Notes under the pieces: model-generated
Told to the model about the DNA's origin: nothing
Database searches by the model: none
The model's input: only the letters and a program-made list of their open reading frames with translations
DNA from: Trichoplax sp. H2
Lineage: Eukaryota > Placozoa > Uniplacotomia > Trichoplacea
DNA length: 51,147 nucleotides
Assembly: GCA_003344405.1 (NCBI GenBank)
Contig: NOWV01000314.1
Span: 1-51,147 of the forward strand
Reading direction: 5' to 3'
Translations under genes and position numbers: made by a program
Part shown: positions 1 through 13,084 of the stretch, piece by piece
Numbering within the stretch: the stretch's first letter is position 1
How the letters are laid out: each line of letters begins with the position of its first letter

Positions 1-1640
1 GTAAAGCGACGGGAGTTTGCACTAGTATTATCTAAAACGCAATGCTATTAATTTGTACTCTTCCATCATTCTTTAATCTACCGCGGCAGTTGTTGAACAT
101 GAATAGACAACTGTAAGACAGTGTATTATTGTATTCTAAGTTGATGATATATTTAGTAATGTCTACCGTAGGTGTTGTGTTCAACATGTGATAGATATTC
201 TCGTTAGAGGCTTAAGTATTAAATATAGCTAGCTTAGTAACTGTAATCCTTTTGAAGAGGAGCGCTACAGTGCTCACACTAGAGCTTCACATGAAAGGTG
301 TAAACTATCCTGTATTTGAGATGCTAATACTGAAGTGTGTAGTAAGTAAGGTGCTAAGACTGTAAACGCGGAAAAGTATATAAGCGAGTAGTTAGTATAG
401 CAAGATAGTTCTTTCTCGTTAGAGGTCCTCAGCTAATCAATTACGTTGTATCTTCGTAAAGGAGGTTTTGTTCAATAAATCTTAATTTTCTAAAGTTTTG
501 AAGATTCTTGATCTATCAACCTCACAACATAGTTCCGTTGTATATTTATATTGGCTAACTCTGATTCCATCACTTATCCTATATAGTTGTGTAATTTAGC
601 GATGTCAACTACGCGTTGGACTTACGTCATCACCTAGAACAACTTGATTGAGTAGTTCTCTAAAATATTACTTCCAAGAATTGTTTTACGTCTTTATGAA
701 AATTGTTGCGCTCAGCTATTGTAAGTTGCTAAGATGCTACAGTATATTTGAAGATGACAGAGCCAACATGATCTGCAAATATATCATCTCAACAAGAAAA
801 GCGATGAGATTTATATTTAGGAAGGCAAATGTGGCAGGTTGTTGGTAGGTAGTTTAAATTCCTTGTTGCAAATCATATTAAGCAATGTAAGGCTTTATGA
901 TAGCAGTGATGTAAACATGAAAAGGATTCCAAAGCGAAAGATTGATGCCACTAAGGAAACAACACTTAACTCATAGTAAAGATTTATACTCAAGAAGGCA
1001 GGAAGTATTAGCTGTAGCAGTAAGCTATTTCAAAATTTCAATCATGTCGGTCCCATATCCCTAATCCTAACCCTAATACACATTCATCAATCAGGTTCTA
1101 GCTGCAGCAGTAACCCATTTCAAAATTTCAATCATATCAGTCCATATCTTGACTATAAGTGATCTCTAATGATGGAAGCAATAGCTTTTACTGTTCACTA
1201 AATAATCATTAATTCGATGTTAATGCTGTTAAATCCAATTAACGAATATATATGATAATACGTTATGACTTTCATTCAAATAAAGCTCTACTATTACAGT
1301 AGAAAAGATTACTCATAATTATTGGTATTCACTGAACAAACATGATGAGATACGTAACCGATTAAATATTATTTAAAGGTAATTGGCCGGAATTGGAAAT
1401 AATTTGAACATCGCAAACCATTGTGAAATGGAGATGTCGATCAAGGTGAAAACAAAGCCATTATTCAGTATTGATCTACTTTATAACTGGTTATATTTCG
1501 AAGAGTAGAAAAATAACTCCACATATAATGCCCATTTTTAACGATTGATATTTCCGCCTCGGTAAACTAGGCGGAAGTTAACTAATAAAGAAGAACACTG
1601 CTGAATATCAATTAAGGGTAAGGTTACGGGAATATCGAAA
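1..1640. other. Non-coding stretch, no gene seen
   Basis: I see no supported gene. Frames are short and begin at non-ATG codons; for example, the open frame at 648-848 starts with TTG and has no recognisable domain. The only structured item is the pair of 50-bp direct repeats at 1009-1147, listed separately. Confidence 0.5.
1009..1147. repeat. 50-bp direct repeat flanking a short telomere-like run
   Basis: The segment at 1009-1058 recurs at 1099-1147 with few mismatches; both contain GCAGTAA followed by CATTTCAAAATTTCAATCAT or a close variant. Between them, at 1059-1076, is CCCTAATCCTAACCCTAA, which resembles two to three units of the animal telomere repeat CCCTAA. It is far too short to be a telomere; a slipped duplication or an old repair scar would explain it. 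Confidence 0.5.
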
Positions 1641-1649
1641 TCGAGATAG

Positions 1650-2055
1650 ACTAGAAGGCTAATACGATAAGAATTCTTTATCTTCGACACTTGGTTGAGT
1701 TACTTGAGAAGCAGCAGGGTAGAAAAGAAATTATAGAATACAAGCAATTACTGGAGTTGGAAATATTATAATAGACTTATTCGTTGATAGCTCAGTTTAC
1801 AAGAAGACTGTACTTGATGATGACAGTATGCTTCCACTTTCCCAACGATAGTAAAAATGCAATGATAATGTATAGGCTAGCCCTATGAATTACTTAACCC
1901 CTAGAGCAACAACATGGATCGAAATTACATTTCCTACCGAGTATTGATTGATAGACCTAATTGCGGGTCATTTATCAATCATGGTGTAGTAATTATTGAT
2001 CAAGGTTCTGGCATAGGTATAGTCCAAGCTAAAATCAAGATTCTATTTTAAATTA
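1650..2055 (+). pseudogene. Possible decayed coding segments, family unknown
   Basis: Three adjacent stretches read like protein but in different frames with no splice sites that join them cleanly: a charged helical stretch around 1670-1770 (contains LVELLEKQQGRKEI), an overlapping one around 1750-1850 (contains LFVDSSVYKKTVLDDDS), and an ATG-started 45-codon frame at 1914-2051 (contains YRVLIDRPNCGSF). The frame switches suggest an old gene copy with indels, but chance is not excluded. No family recognised. Confidence 0.2.
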
Positions 2056-2379
2056 TTAAGCAAAAGTAAATGTTGTTATGTAATTTATAATGAGTTACGT
2101 AATTCAGAAGAAACCACACCTCCCTTACTGGCACCATCTCTACCTTTCTCACTTATTCCAAGGACTACTAGAGGAAGACATAGGTTATTAGTAGTCCTCG
2201 TTTATTCATGATCTATGGTATTGAATATAATTGCTCTGTACTGTGTAATAGATTAATCACTTTCTACTCTCATTTCATACAATTTAGAATAGCTAATGAG
2301 TCAAGACTTTCAAAGGCTAAAATAAATCAATATTCCTTTCTTGACTCACATTTTATGGCAAATTTGAACAGACTCCACC

Positions 2380-2990
2380 GTCCATTTTTAAGCTTCTAAT
2401 GAATCCATATTTTACTCGTTACATTTAAATAAAGAGACAGCTCGATTGTTGCTACTTTTCCATTCTTCAATTTGAACTGAATTAGCATTGGTCTCAATTA
2501 GCCTCATTTTATCGGCCGTTCTTTAATGATAATCATAATATTATAATAAAAAGCAACTCTAGGATTTCTATTTATCCATGTAGTCAATTCCGAATGAATC
2601 AACACTGCTCTACTTTACTCTTGAAATCAAAACAAGACTCACTACCCATTTATCCACTTTTAAGCTTCAAATAAATACAAGCGGCCTTTGTTAATCTCAC
2701 TCTACTCTTGAGATGAAATGAGACTTAGCTAGCACTTTTCATCTACTTTTGAGCTCCAAAATAAATCCAAGTTGCTCTTAATAATCTCATCTTGTTCTGT
2801 CTATAAAAACAGGCTCTACTATAGTTCTTATCCATACGAGTATACTAAACTGCAAATGAATTAAGACTACCGGTATTTCTTACGGTATTAGCCCGACTTT
2901 ATCCATCGACTAAAATAAAAACTGGACTAAATGAATCAACATGCCTCTTGTTAGCCCCATCTTATTCTTCCATAAAACGAGACTAAACTG
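2380..2990. repeat. Diverged tandem repeats, about 88 bp per unit
   Basis: Related units carrying 'cttttaagcttcaaataaat' or a variant recur near 2388, 2658 and 2746, with 'ctcttgaaatcaaaacaaga'-like segments near 2609, 2698 and 2787. Copies are heavily diverged, so the unit length is approximate. No coding potential is seen inside them. Confidence 0.5.
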
Positions 2991-3325
2991 TCTATGCAGA
3001 AAATTGATCGTACCCTTGTAATGCTTTAATAGGCTCATGGTTGCCATTTATAAATAAGATGACAAGAATTTCCCCTCAATGCTTCTATTCTAGCTATGCC
3101 TCTATCTCGTGTAGCCTGTTGCGCTAAATTAGTCCATAAATGATAAAGGCCTTTCAAATATAGTTTTAATCATCAACGCGAGAAGAAGATAATTAGTACA
3201 TCTACGGTGGCAATGGAGTCCTTTTATGAGATTCTTTTGATTGATAAAGCTATTGTTTATTGATGAATTCTCCATGATCGAGCTGAATACATCAGTTGTA
3301 ATCAAGAAGCGATTAAAGCCAGAAT

Positions 3326-3763
3326 TTATGGCACAATAATGATTCTTAAGGTGTTGCCGTATTTGTTTTCTACACTATTGGTGTATCCAACTTGCATCCC
3401 GTCTTTAAGATGACGATTCTGGGCGAAAATGGGCAAGACTAGACTGTACGAGTAATTGATTCCATCATCGTCCACTGGTAGCCTCATATTGCTAAAATCC
3501 AAGCTAAATTTTCCTGATATTGGGAGTTTTATTTCATCAAAGTAGTCAAGGATTATTCCTGATTAGCCTGAGAATACTGTCATTCAAGGTAATGGATTCA
3601 GGTTAAGCGATGGCACGTCTTCCCTTCGACTGTAACCAGTCCTGCCACGATAATGCATCTGTTGACAGTGAATTGGAATTTCAATGATCATTTTCCAAGA
3701 AATAAAGAATATATAAAAGATGACTAAGGCCATTATAAAGCCAATTATCCCATTTCTATCCAG
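3326..3763 (-). pseudogene. Two cryptic open segments, one with a membrane helix
   Basis: Two minus-strand segments look coding although neither is long. At 3763-3584 a 59-codon frame contains a clear hydrophobic helix (FIMALVIFYIFF) followed by a basic, proline-containing tail ending in SLNLNPLP. At 3558-3326, after a possible acceptor (TAATCAG), 76 codons stay open and read like a folded beta-rich domain (ISGKFSLDF, YSYSLVLPIFAQ, GMQVGYTNS). They could be exons of an unrecognised membrane protein or remnants of one. I found no convincing donor joining them. They lie divergent from, and just upstream of, the SWAP70-like gene. Confidence 0.3.
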
Positions 3764-4461
3764 TTATTTGCATGTCAATAGGAGTGCACTCTTTCTATTA
3801 CCATTATCAAGTTCCTTTCACTACTGCAACATATTCTTATTCTTTTAGCATGACAAAGACCGTTCTAAAATTGACGACGACAAAATAATAAGCTACGTAA
3901 CCAATTGATTTTCTCGCCTACTTCCTTATTGGTAATCAATTAGACTAAAATCTAGGCAACATCCATCGAGTAGTAAAATGGACAGTCTATTCGGTGTGGA
4001 TACAACCCATTTTTGCCCTGTCAAACTATTCATAAGATGTATCCATATAAATAGCGCTATTGTTATGAATTGGAATAAAAAGTGTCTATTTATGAATCGT
4101 TGCGAGCTTATTTTCCTGCTGTTGACAGTCATCGACCTTCCGGGTTCCACTAAATTACAAAACGGTAAGCATCCCATCTTGTCATACCAATACTATGCCC
4201 ATCATATTGATGTCTATTTCCACTCATCAATCATCGCTGTAGGCCATAATTGTATTCTCTATCAGCAGATTGTAATTTGATATTGCCTAAAATAACTTGT
4301 TGCATCCATTGCCAGTATTCCAACAAGACGATCCTTGGCGATTGACGGAAACCAATTAATTCTCTTTCTATCCTTATTTTAGTGTTGATTTAATCTAATA
4401 TTGATTCCTTATACCTCTTATAAGCTTTCCAACTTCACCTCATCGGAATATCAACGAAATC

Positions 4462-7400
4462 ATGACCACCACTATTCACAATACATCGCAATTGAAGAAC
4501 TTGCCTGATGTACAGACCCGTGCTCTACTTTATGCTTTTTCCGTGCTTGACGATGAAAGTAATGACGGTAAGTCTGGCTATAACTTGTTTTTACCTGATG
4601 ATTGATCATCATTCGATTCTTTAATCTAAACTTCAATGAATTTCTACTCGTTTTTTATCATGGAGTCATCGCTCTCACCTAGTTAGCGAAATCACTTTTT
4701 CTGTAAGGGTTAAGGAGAGTCAGCAATTGTTTCGTTTTGACGAGCAATCCAAGTACTGCCAATACCTTCTCAATTTGCAAAATAAAGCAAATTCAATTTA
4801 TTACCTACACGCAAAATGGATAACCTATGTTCTGTCTATAAAAAAAGCGATCCTTTACGAATATTCTACGGTCATAATAGAGCTGTAGAAATAAACTGTA
4901 TCTTCATGATCGGTCTTATATGACAGTCAGGAAGAATCAGATAGTTTCGAGCGATATCGAGTTAGTAAAAGACAAAATTAGCAATCATCACGTTATTTTA
5001 TACATAATTTAAAACTGATGTAGAATCCGCTTTACATCCAATATTTAGCTAGTTTTCTTCTACTCATATATAGCAATATTACAAGGATAACTGATCAGTG
5101 CTTTAAATAAGGATATCATCATGATCTTTCGATTCTTAAAGATAGAAATCACCAAGATATTTCACATGTCCATTGAAAGCTTTGTTACTCGATTGTAATG
5201 CAAATCTATGTATCAAAGAATCAAGTTGCTTTTAACATATCCATAAAACCCATATCTAGTCATTTATCATTCCATTATAGTGTACGCGCCATAGAACGTG
5301 GGGAATCCTAGATATCGTACTATACAATACTATTTACGGCTTATCTACATCTTATCTACATCTTATCTACTGTTACTAGATTAAGCTTGGCAAGATCACA
5401 TAGTGCTGTAGATCATTAATTTAATGTTTAAACCTGGCTAATATCCTCATATTCCCTACTTCCGCATTCGTCTATATTGATTCCATTTAGCATACAGGCT
5501 GGTATTTTCCTAGTAGTCCATGCTACAANNNNNNNNNNNNNNNNNNNNATCCATAAAACCCATATCTAGTCATTTATCATTCCATTATAGTGTACGCGCC
5601 ATAGAACGTGGGGAATCCTAGATATCGTACAATACTATTTACGGCTTATCTACATCTTATCTACTGTACTAGATTAAGATCACATGCTACAAATGTTCAC
5701 GTGCATAAGGATATGTTATTAAAGTTATTTTCGTACTAGAGCTGATCTGTTGACACAGTTCTTACGTCTAGTTAACGTGTGTATGATATCGCGCTTGGCA
5801 TGTACTGTACTTCCAATAAAGTAGACTAAAAGGAAAGCTTAAAGTCTCAGATTCTTGATCTCGTTACAGTGATAGCAGAACTGCAATTTCGCTATTGTAG
5901 CCAATTGCATCATGCCTATCGTTCATAGTCTTTATTAAGCTTGGCAAGATCACATAGTGCTGTAGATCATTAATTTAATGTTTAAACCTGGCTAATATCC
6001 TCATATTCCCTACTTCCGCATTCGTCTATATTGATTCCATTTAGCATACAGGCTGGTATTTTCCTAGTAGTCCATGCTACAAGCCAGGTAATATTTTTTT
6101 CTTTGCGGCCTAGTGTTCCTTCGTTTGTATGGAAAATAATCTTGTTGGATCCTTCTTTAGACAGCGAGATATAATAAGAATTGACTATGAAGGGAAAAGT
6201 CACCCCAGTCCTTTATTGCGATCTACTAAGGCTCTAGGCCAAGATTGCTGAGATCAGACTATTACATGAGAAGATTTACGATAGAGTTATTAATACAGTC
6301 GATAGAAGGTAACTTGATATTTAGGCACTTAGCTATCTTCCGATTTTCTACTGCCATATTCGGTTTTATCTTCCATTTCCAACTTACTCCAAGCCATGTC
6401 AATCCTTTCCTGTGTACCTTGGCCTTTTAACTTTGTAGCCTAAGCTTCCTTCACGGCCCGTTTAAAATAATCTCATTGAATTCCATCTCTAACTAGCAAG
6501 AAATAATAGTAAGAATTCACTAGGAAAAGAGAAGCCGTCCTAATTCATTGTTGCGATCTATTTTATCTCTAGTCCAAGATTGCCCAAACCAGATTCTCAA
6601 ATAATAAAATGCTAGATACAGGAATTTGCTATTAATTCGAAAGATAAATGATAGATGTGTAGGCTTAGCTATCCGCATTTGCTTACTTCCGTATACGTCT
6701 ATATATTCAATTCTAATTGATTACAAACCGTGTAAGGTTCATCTTTGGTCGAGTCCGATATAACTCAAATTAGATTTCTACATTATAAAATCCTAAATAT
6801 CGAAATTAGTTTCTTAATATAGTAGATAGAAGATAATTCGATGCCTACGCTTAGCTACCTCTCATATTGCCTACTTCCATATTCGTCTACATCTTAAATT
6901 CGAATTTATTACAAGCCATGTAAAACTTTTCCGATCATTGATCCGCGATTGCGATCTATTTAGCTCTAGTTTAAGATTGCTCACATCAGATTCCCATGAT
7001 ATAGAACTCCAAACAGAGAGCTTTGCTAGTTCAGATAGTAGATAATTTGACGGTTAGGCTTAAGTTATTCCTCTCCATTTCCTACTACTGTATTCGCCTA
7101 TATCTTTAATTATAAGCCATGCAAAGCTTTTCCTCTATACAATAGCAATAAACTTTGTGGCCTAAACTTTTCTCCATTGCCTACCGAAATTAATCTCGTT
7201 TATTTCATCTTTATAAAGCGGGAAATATCAGAATGATTAACAAATAATATTAGTTTACCACTTGATACAAAACTAATTGTAAAAGAATCAATTTCTAAAG
7301 AGATAATTAATTATTGATTAAACTATATCAACTATCATTAATTAGGAAAAGCCAACCATAGCCAAATATCTGTGATTTGCCAAAGCATAGAGAGTGAATT

Positions 7401-10400
7401 CCGCACTGGTTTCCCCTTCGATCGCTTATATAATTACGCTGATGATCAGAAACGATATGATTTCCTCAGTTTGAAGAAATATTTAGAAGAATGCTGCCTG
7501 GATCGAATTCCGCATTTCGATGATAGCAAGTTCTATAAAGTTTGCTGGGATTTCTATCGTAATCATGGTCAGTTTACCAGCAATATGATATTATAATCCT
7601 AGTTTTGTCTAAACTTTCCGTTACCATCTAGCCTTCATAATGTTTCTACACTAGTTCATATTGTGTTCAGTCCAACCCTAATGCACCAAGATCGTCTTGA
7701 ACTTTTGCAGATCACATTTTCATTCTATGTTGTTTCTTGACAGATAAATCTGACCACAATGTGACAAAACTTAAAGCGGATCAGTTATTTAAATTGTGGC
7801 AAATTTGCAATGTCATCAATGATCAAACGAATTGCACCACTATTGCTATGGTTGATCTTGTTCCTGTCTTTCAGAAAATTGCTCGCACCCTCGGTGTGCA
7901 ATGGAATGCCGATGAATTTTATTTGCATCCTCGTCGAGCTGATTTCTGGAAAGTGATTGATGAATTTGGATGTGGTTTATTTGTAAGTAAATTGCAAATA
8001 TCCTGCTATAGACATCCATCAAACCATGATTCGATTCTATCTAGCCATTCGATCTAATCATTATATCTGTCCTCGATATTGAACATAGGTTAGCGTTGAT
8101 GATGAATTAATCGAAGAAATTGTCTGCAATCTGTATGACTTTTACGTCTTAAATATTATTAAAGTTGGCTTTCTAAGCAAGAGAGGTCATCGTATGACTA
8201 GTATTAGAGATCGTTATTTCATCTTGAAGCACAATGTCCTAGAATATTATACTGAAAACTTGAGGGAAAAGAGAGGTTTGTCTGTTTTCAACTACTAGGA
8301 CTGTTAGTAACTTCTCCAATCTGGCTTTTTCTTGAATGGATGTACAGCAGATTTTAACATAAGCGATAGATAATTGTAATTATTTCTATCTTTGACTTCA
8401 ATATTTTACAACGTCATCCTTGTTTGCACTGCAGCATGTGGAAATTAGAATTCTCATTTCATACAGTAGAATAAATTAAAGTTTTATTCATTCTCCTTGT
8501 CGTGTATGGTTGATAGCCCTACAAGTGAGCCATTTCATCACATTAGCCATAATCAAAACTTACTTCATTAAGACTTACCGTTTTCCTTTATTCGATATAG
8601 ATCAGTCTCACTCTAACCGTATTTTGCGGTGACTTAGCCACGCAACCATGAGCATTAGCTTTCATTACCCCTATCTAAACTGAATAAATTGATCTTGATA
8701 TTGTCCATTATTGAGATTCGTCAAATAGAGCATTCAATTATTCTGTGTAATTTGTATACTTTTAGGAAGTATTGCAATCAATCAGTATACTACTGTGGAA
8801 TCCAAACCAGCTGAAGGAGGGAAATATTGGTTTGCTGTGACTGACAACAATACTGGAATTGTTTATGATATTTATGCCGTGAGTTATCGATTAAAGATAG
8901 ATTGGATATATGCAATTCAAACTGCTATCGCAGCGAATCAAAAAAAGAAACTACCAGCTCAGATCCATATTGAACTCGATCGCGAAATGGCTCGTGGCAA
9001 ATTGTCTGCTTTGCAGTTGAAGGAAATTCAAGCTAAATACAAAGCTTTACTGACAGTACAAACTGATGTAAGCTAGCAACGTAAAAGTATTATACAATGA
9101 AGGTTATCCTGTGGTATAATAATTCGATATCTCACAGTTTCCAACCATTTTACTGGAGACTCAATCGTCATTGATGCGAACTATTAAAATTAGATATCAT
9201 TTAAGGGATGTGTGACTGCAAATTGATACAATCTAGCTTATGATAGCATTATGTAGTGAGAGTTATACTGTTGTACAATAATCGATCGTTGAAATCTCAC
9301 AGTTTACAACCATGATAATCTCCAATTAAGAGACAGGGTTGCAAATCGACCTAAGAGAACGATTAGTGGTATTATACAATCAGGGTTATACTGTAATATC
9401 ATAATCGATCTGAAATTGATTATCTCAAAGTTCACAATTGCTATAATTTAACAGACTTATGGCTACAACAGATAGAAGCTAGCTATGCATAATTTCGTAT
9501 TTAATCAAGCTTATACCATAATCGTTCTGATATTGAATATCTTATAGTTCACAATTGCTATAACTTAATAGACTTATGGATGCTAACTGACACAAACTAG
9601 TAATTATACAGTTGCATATTTAATGCGGGTTATACTATCATATGTTATAATTAAAGCGAAATTGGATATCTTACAGTTCATAGCTGTTTTAATTTAAATG
9701 ACTTATGGTTACAAGCTGACATATACTAGCAATGTATAATTTCGTATTAATCAAGATTATACCGTAATATATCATGTTCGATCTGCAATTGATTTTGTTA
9801 TAGTTCACAATTTAAAAGACTTACGACTACATATTGACTTGAAACAGGAATATATAACTTCATATTTAATCAGGCCTATTTTGTAATATAATTGATCTGA
9901 AATGAAACGTCTTACAGTTCACAATTGTTATAATTTAAAAGAATTATGACTACAAACTGATATATATCAACAATATATACGGTACAGTAGTTTCGTATTT
10001 AAACAGGACTATACTGCAATAATAGAATCGATCTAAAATTGCCTATCTTACTGTTTACTATGCTTATATTCGTAATTATCGATCTAAAGTTCGATATTTT
10101 TTTTAAATTTACAGCTGCTTGGCTGAAATCTTGATCATCATTTATGTTAATCGTTTAAAATCTGACATAATTAAGATATATATGAGTGTAAACGGGTGTA
10201 ATTTGGCTAAGTGTTATTTTGTGTTGTGGACTATACTGTGAATCATGCATGGTCCGCGATTCGATATCTACGGTACACTACCATTATAGCCTTAATTTTC
10301 GTCTATTCTAACTCTTCAAATTAGATAGAATTCACGAGATATGTAACTACATAATCTACAACTTTCTTCAGGTTAATCAATAGTAATGGACTACTCTACT

Positions 10401-12501
10401 GCATTAGTCCATTTCTTTATAGTTTAAGCAAAATTGCACAATTTTCACATTCAGAAGTAGTTTAGAGAGGTATTCGTACTAACCTATATCGACTAATAAG
10501 GCGAGATGTGTTCTATTTAGAAATATTATTGTTTGATCGATAGTTATATACGCGTAAATAAATTTAGTGTGGATCTAAACAATTGATATTGCTTATGAGC
10601 ATAGCTAAGAATCCTATTGGTAGAGAAAGTGATGGAACGAATTAGAGAAGAAGTTAGCTCTTTCTAGTTGTCTTTACTTAGTTGTACAATTAATCGTGTG
10701 ATGCAATAAGGTCATTTTGATAGTATTACAAAAATTGTTGGGTTCCAAATTACAGAAAATTCCATAAAGAGCATTTTGACATAGATACGCATATAGTCTT
10801 TAGATATTACCCATCTTAAAATATAAGTATTCTATATTAATAATAATCAAGTAGCCTAACATGCTATTTTCATCTTTTTCTAACTCCTTATTATTAGCTT
10901 GCAATGGAAAGTGTTGCACGTGCTGTTGCTGAAGTAAATCTCATAGAAGCTGAAGAGCAACGCGAATTAGCTGAGAAGCAATTGCATGCTGAGCGAGAAA
11001 TACGACTTAAGGCTGAGGAGGTAAAAGAAACGTAAATGTTACCATCTGTACCTTGCATTATAAGAAATGGAGGCAAAATCTTTTGGTGTTCTCAATATTG
11101 CAGTCAGAATAACTAATTTGTCTACATAAGAATGATTGATAGTTTACAATAAATATAACGTAAACGATCCTCTTACATCTTAAAACTGAGAAATATGAGA
11201 GCTACATGACTGTATTCTTCGACCATCGGCTCTGGTAGAGTTGGAGAGCCTGTGTTATGAAAATGATTACTCTTCAATGCACTAGACTAGCTAACTCTAT
11301 CAGAAAAATAGCCCAACCTAAGTAGTCAAATAAACTACTTAGATTACATAGATTGTAGAAAATCGCTAAGAAATCATCTTTAACATATTTAATCCATCTT
11401 ATTTCGTTAGGAAAATCAAGAGCATAAACAAAGATTAGACAGCCACGCCAAAGAAATACAAGCATTACAGGAATCCAACGTTGAAAAACAGGCAAAATTA
11501 GCTCGTGAGCAAAAGAAAAGTGAAGAATTACTACAAAAGAAGTTAGTCAATGAAGAAATGCTACGGCGAATGGAAGCAGAAAAGACGGATTTAGAACAGG
11601 TATTACAGATCTAAACTCCTATAGAAAGACTATACAGTATATAGGTATTGATTTCAGCTTTGTCCATATTGACTATTCATCTTTGTTTATCAATTTTTAT
11701 TGCTATAGTCTTAAATTGCTTTCTTGATTAGAAAGCTGGATCTTCTATCAATGGATAATATTGTATTAAATGAATAATTAAAATTGTATATAGTGAAGAG
11801 CGTTGTTAAAATCTCTAATTGTGATTCTGCTATACTAGTTATGGTATAACAGTGACCTATCTCTCTATTTTTTATCTACATAGTGTTACAATCATATTGA
11901 AATGCAGCACTGTAGCCTAACATGATACTAAACAGATTCATAGATGCTTTCACATAACTTCTATAAAACATGTATTTAATATACAACTGCGGGCTAGACC
12001 GTAGTTTGGTTTTGAACTACTTCAATCAAGTTGTGTTCATACAGAATCATATCTACTCGGAGATATTGGATCAATCGATTCATATATTGCCTATCTTTTA
12101 TCTTTTAGGCTGTTGCTGAACACCAGGGTTTACTAAAGATAAAAACTGAGGAACTAAAGAAAATACAAGAAGAGCAAGAATCTCGACTTCGGGAAGAGAA
12201 AGAATTAAAGGAAAAGCTAGAAGTAATAACAGATGCCAAAGAGAAAAGGAAAAGTTTTCTTCAACTTGCAAACCTAGAAGAAGAATATAAAAATGGTAAT
12301 ACATTATTAAAAAAGACCGAAAACGATATCCAAGGATTAAAGACGAAAGGAACTCATTTAAATACGAAAATTAAAGATTTGAGAAATAAAATTTCCTCCG
12401 TGGAAGATCTTAGATTGACTCATCGTGGATATTATGCTGTAGGGCCGGCACCAGTTCCAAAGCCTCGAACAGATCTTGAAAAGAATGGGCTTAAATCATA
12501 A
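4462..12501 (+). CDS. SWAP70: SWAP70/DEF6-like PH-domain protein (8 exons, 586 aa)
   Basis: SWAP70 and DEF6 bind phosphoinositides through a PH domain, link PI3-kinase signals to Rac-type GTPases and associate with F-actin. Exons read by eye: 4462-4567, 7346-7567, 7744-7982, 8089-8275, 8766-9067, 10898-11020, 11411-11599, 12109-12501. All phases match and the total is 1761 nt, giving 586 aa, close to vertebrate SWAP70 (585). Residues 30-41 form a degenerate EF-hand loop (DESNDGK, Gln at position 12) split by intron 1. The N-terminal block (FYKVCWDFY, LFKLWQICNVI) matches the family. The PH domain spans about 213-308 (GFLSKRGHRM, RDRYFILK, conserved Trp298). From about 315 to 555 the protein is a charged coiled coil. 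AATAAA lies at 12549-12554. Intron 1 contains the assembly gap. Exon 4 uses a weaker donor, GTTTGT. The family assignment is strong; SWAP70 versus DEF6 cannot be decided, and it may predate that split. Confidence 0.87.
5239..6082. repeat. Duplicated block flanking an assembly gap (intron 1 of SWAP70-like gene)
   Basis: Block A (5239-5380) recurs as 5549-5676 with small indels, and block B (5381-5528) recurs as 5935-6082 apparently base for base. The order is A-B-gap-A'-C-B', where C (5677-5934) is unique. The simplest reading is that two haplotypes, one lacking C, were placed in series in the draft assembly. A real tandem duplication with a deletion is also possible. Confidence 0.75.
5529..5548. 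other. Assembly gap (20 N)
   Basis: Twenty undetermined bases inside intron 1 of the SWAP70-like gene. The flanks are duplicated, so the true gap length is unknown. Confidence 0.99.
6000..7170. repeat. Diverged repeat units in intron 1
   Basis: A motif of the type 'ctacttccgcattcgtctatat' followed by 'tacaagccatg' recurs near 6010, 6345, 6690, 6865 and 7085, together with a segment like 'gcgatctattttatctctag' followed by 'ccaagattgc'. Spacing is irregular (about 175-350 bp) and the copies are diverged. No coding potential is seen. Confidence 0.5.
9085..10060. repeat. Intronic satellite, about 8 units of 118-158 bp
   Basis: Intron 5 of the SWAP70-like gene (9068-10897) is largely a head-to-tail array. 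The anchor 'gggttatactgtaat' or a variant appears near 9102, 9260, 9383, 9508, 9627, 9755, 9873 and 10004, usually followed by 'ttcacaattgctataattta'. Unit length drifts and copies differ by many substitutions, so the array is old. Confidence 0.7.
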
Positions 12502-12548
12502 CTGGCCAACGTGGACCTTATTGATTGCATGTATTTTAATCCTTATTG

Positions 12549-12554
12549 AATAAA
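12549..12554 (+). promoter_or_regulatory. Polyadenylation signal AATAAA
   Basis: A canonical hexamer lies 48 bases after the stop codon of the SWAP70-like gene, consistent with 12109-12501 being its terminal exon. Confidence 0.6.
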
Positions 12555-13084
12555 TAATATTATTTGTATTGTAGGAAGTAAATGACTATTCATAGTGCCA
12601 GGCAAGAGATAGAAAAAGTAATAGCTGTTACCATCCGTTTTGATCGGATATTTCTTGATCATATTATGCTCTTCAAATAGCACTATTTAGCATAGCTACA
12701 GCCAATTTTTAACGATATCCACTATTATTTCAACTCATTTATTCTATTTGTTTCATACTGTAATGGAAATATTGTTTAATTTGTTTTCAATCGATGCATG
12801 CAATACCATAATAGTTTAACTATTAAACTTTCTCTTTGTTGAACGCAAACCATGAACTAGACGGATACAGCTATTTTTTTACTTTTTATTTTGAAAAATT
12901 GATGAAGTGTAGAATCCTTATCGTAAACTTGTATAACAGTATTTTCCTTGTTGAATGAATAGAAGGGTAATTGAATAAGCTTGATCCTTTTGAACGGCAT
13001 GGATTAAGGTTTTGCTCATAATGGCTTAAGAGTCAGAAATATGGATTAGGAGGTATTGATTACAGACTATGTGAAGCGGATAAT

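Noticed and set aside
1059-1076. Telomere-like CCCTAA units as a chromosome end or fused telomere
   Set aside because: Only two to three imperfect units; sequence continues normally on both sides.
3978-4280. 100-codon plus-strand frame with a signal-peptide-like internal Met (MNRCELIFLLL) and a GTAAGC
   Set aside because: Tempting as a signal-peptide exon, but no following exon was found, and the SWAP70-like first exon begins soon after on the same strand.
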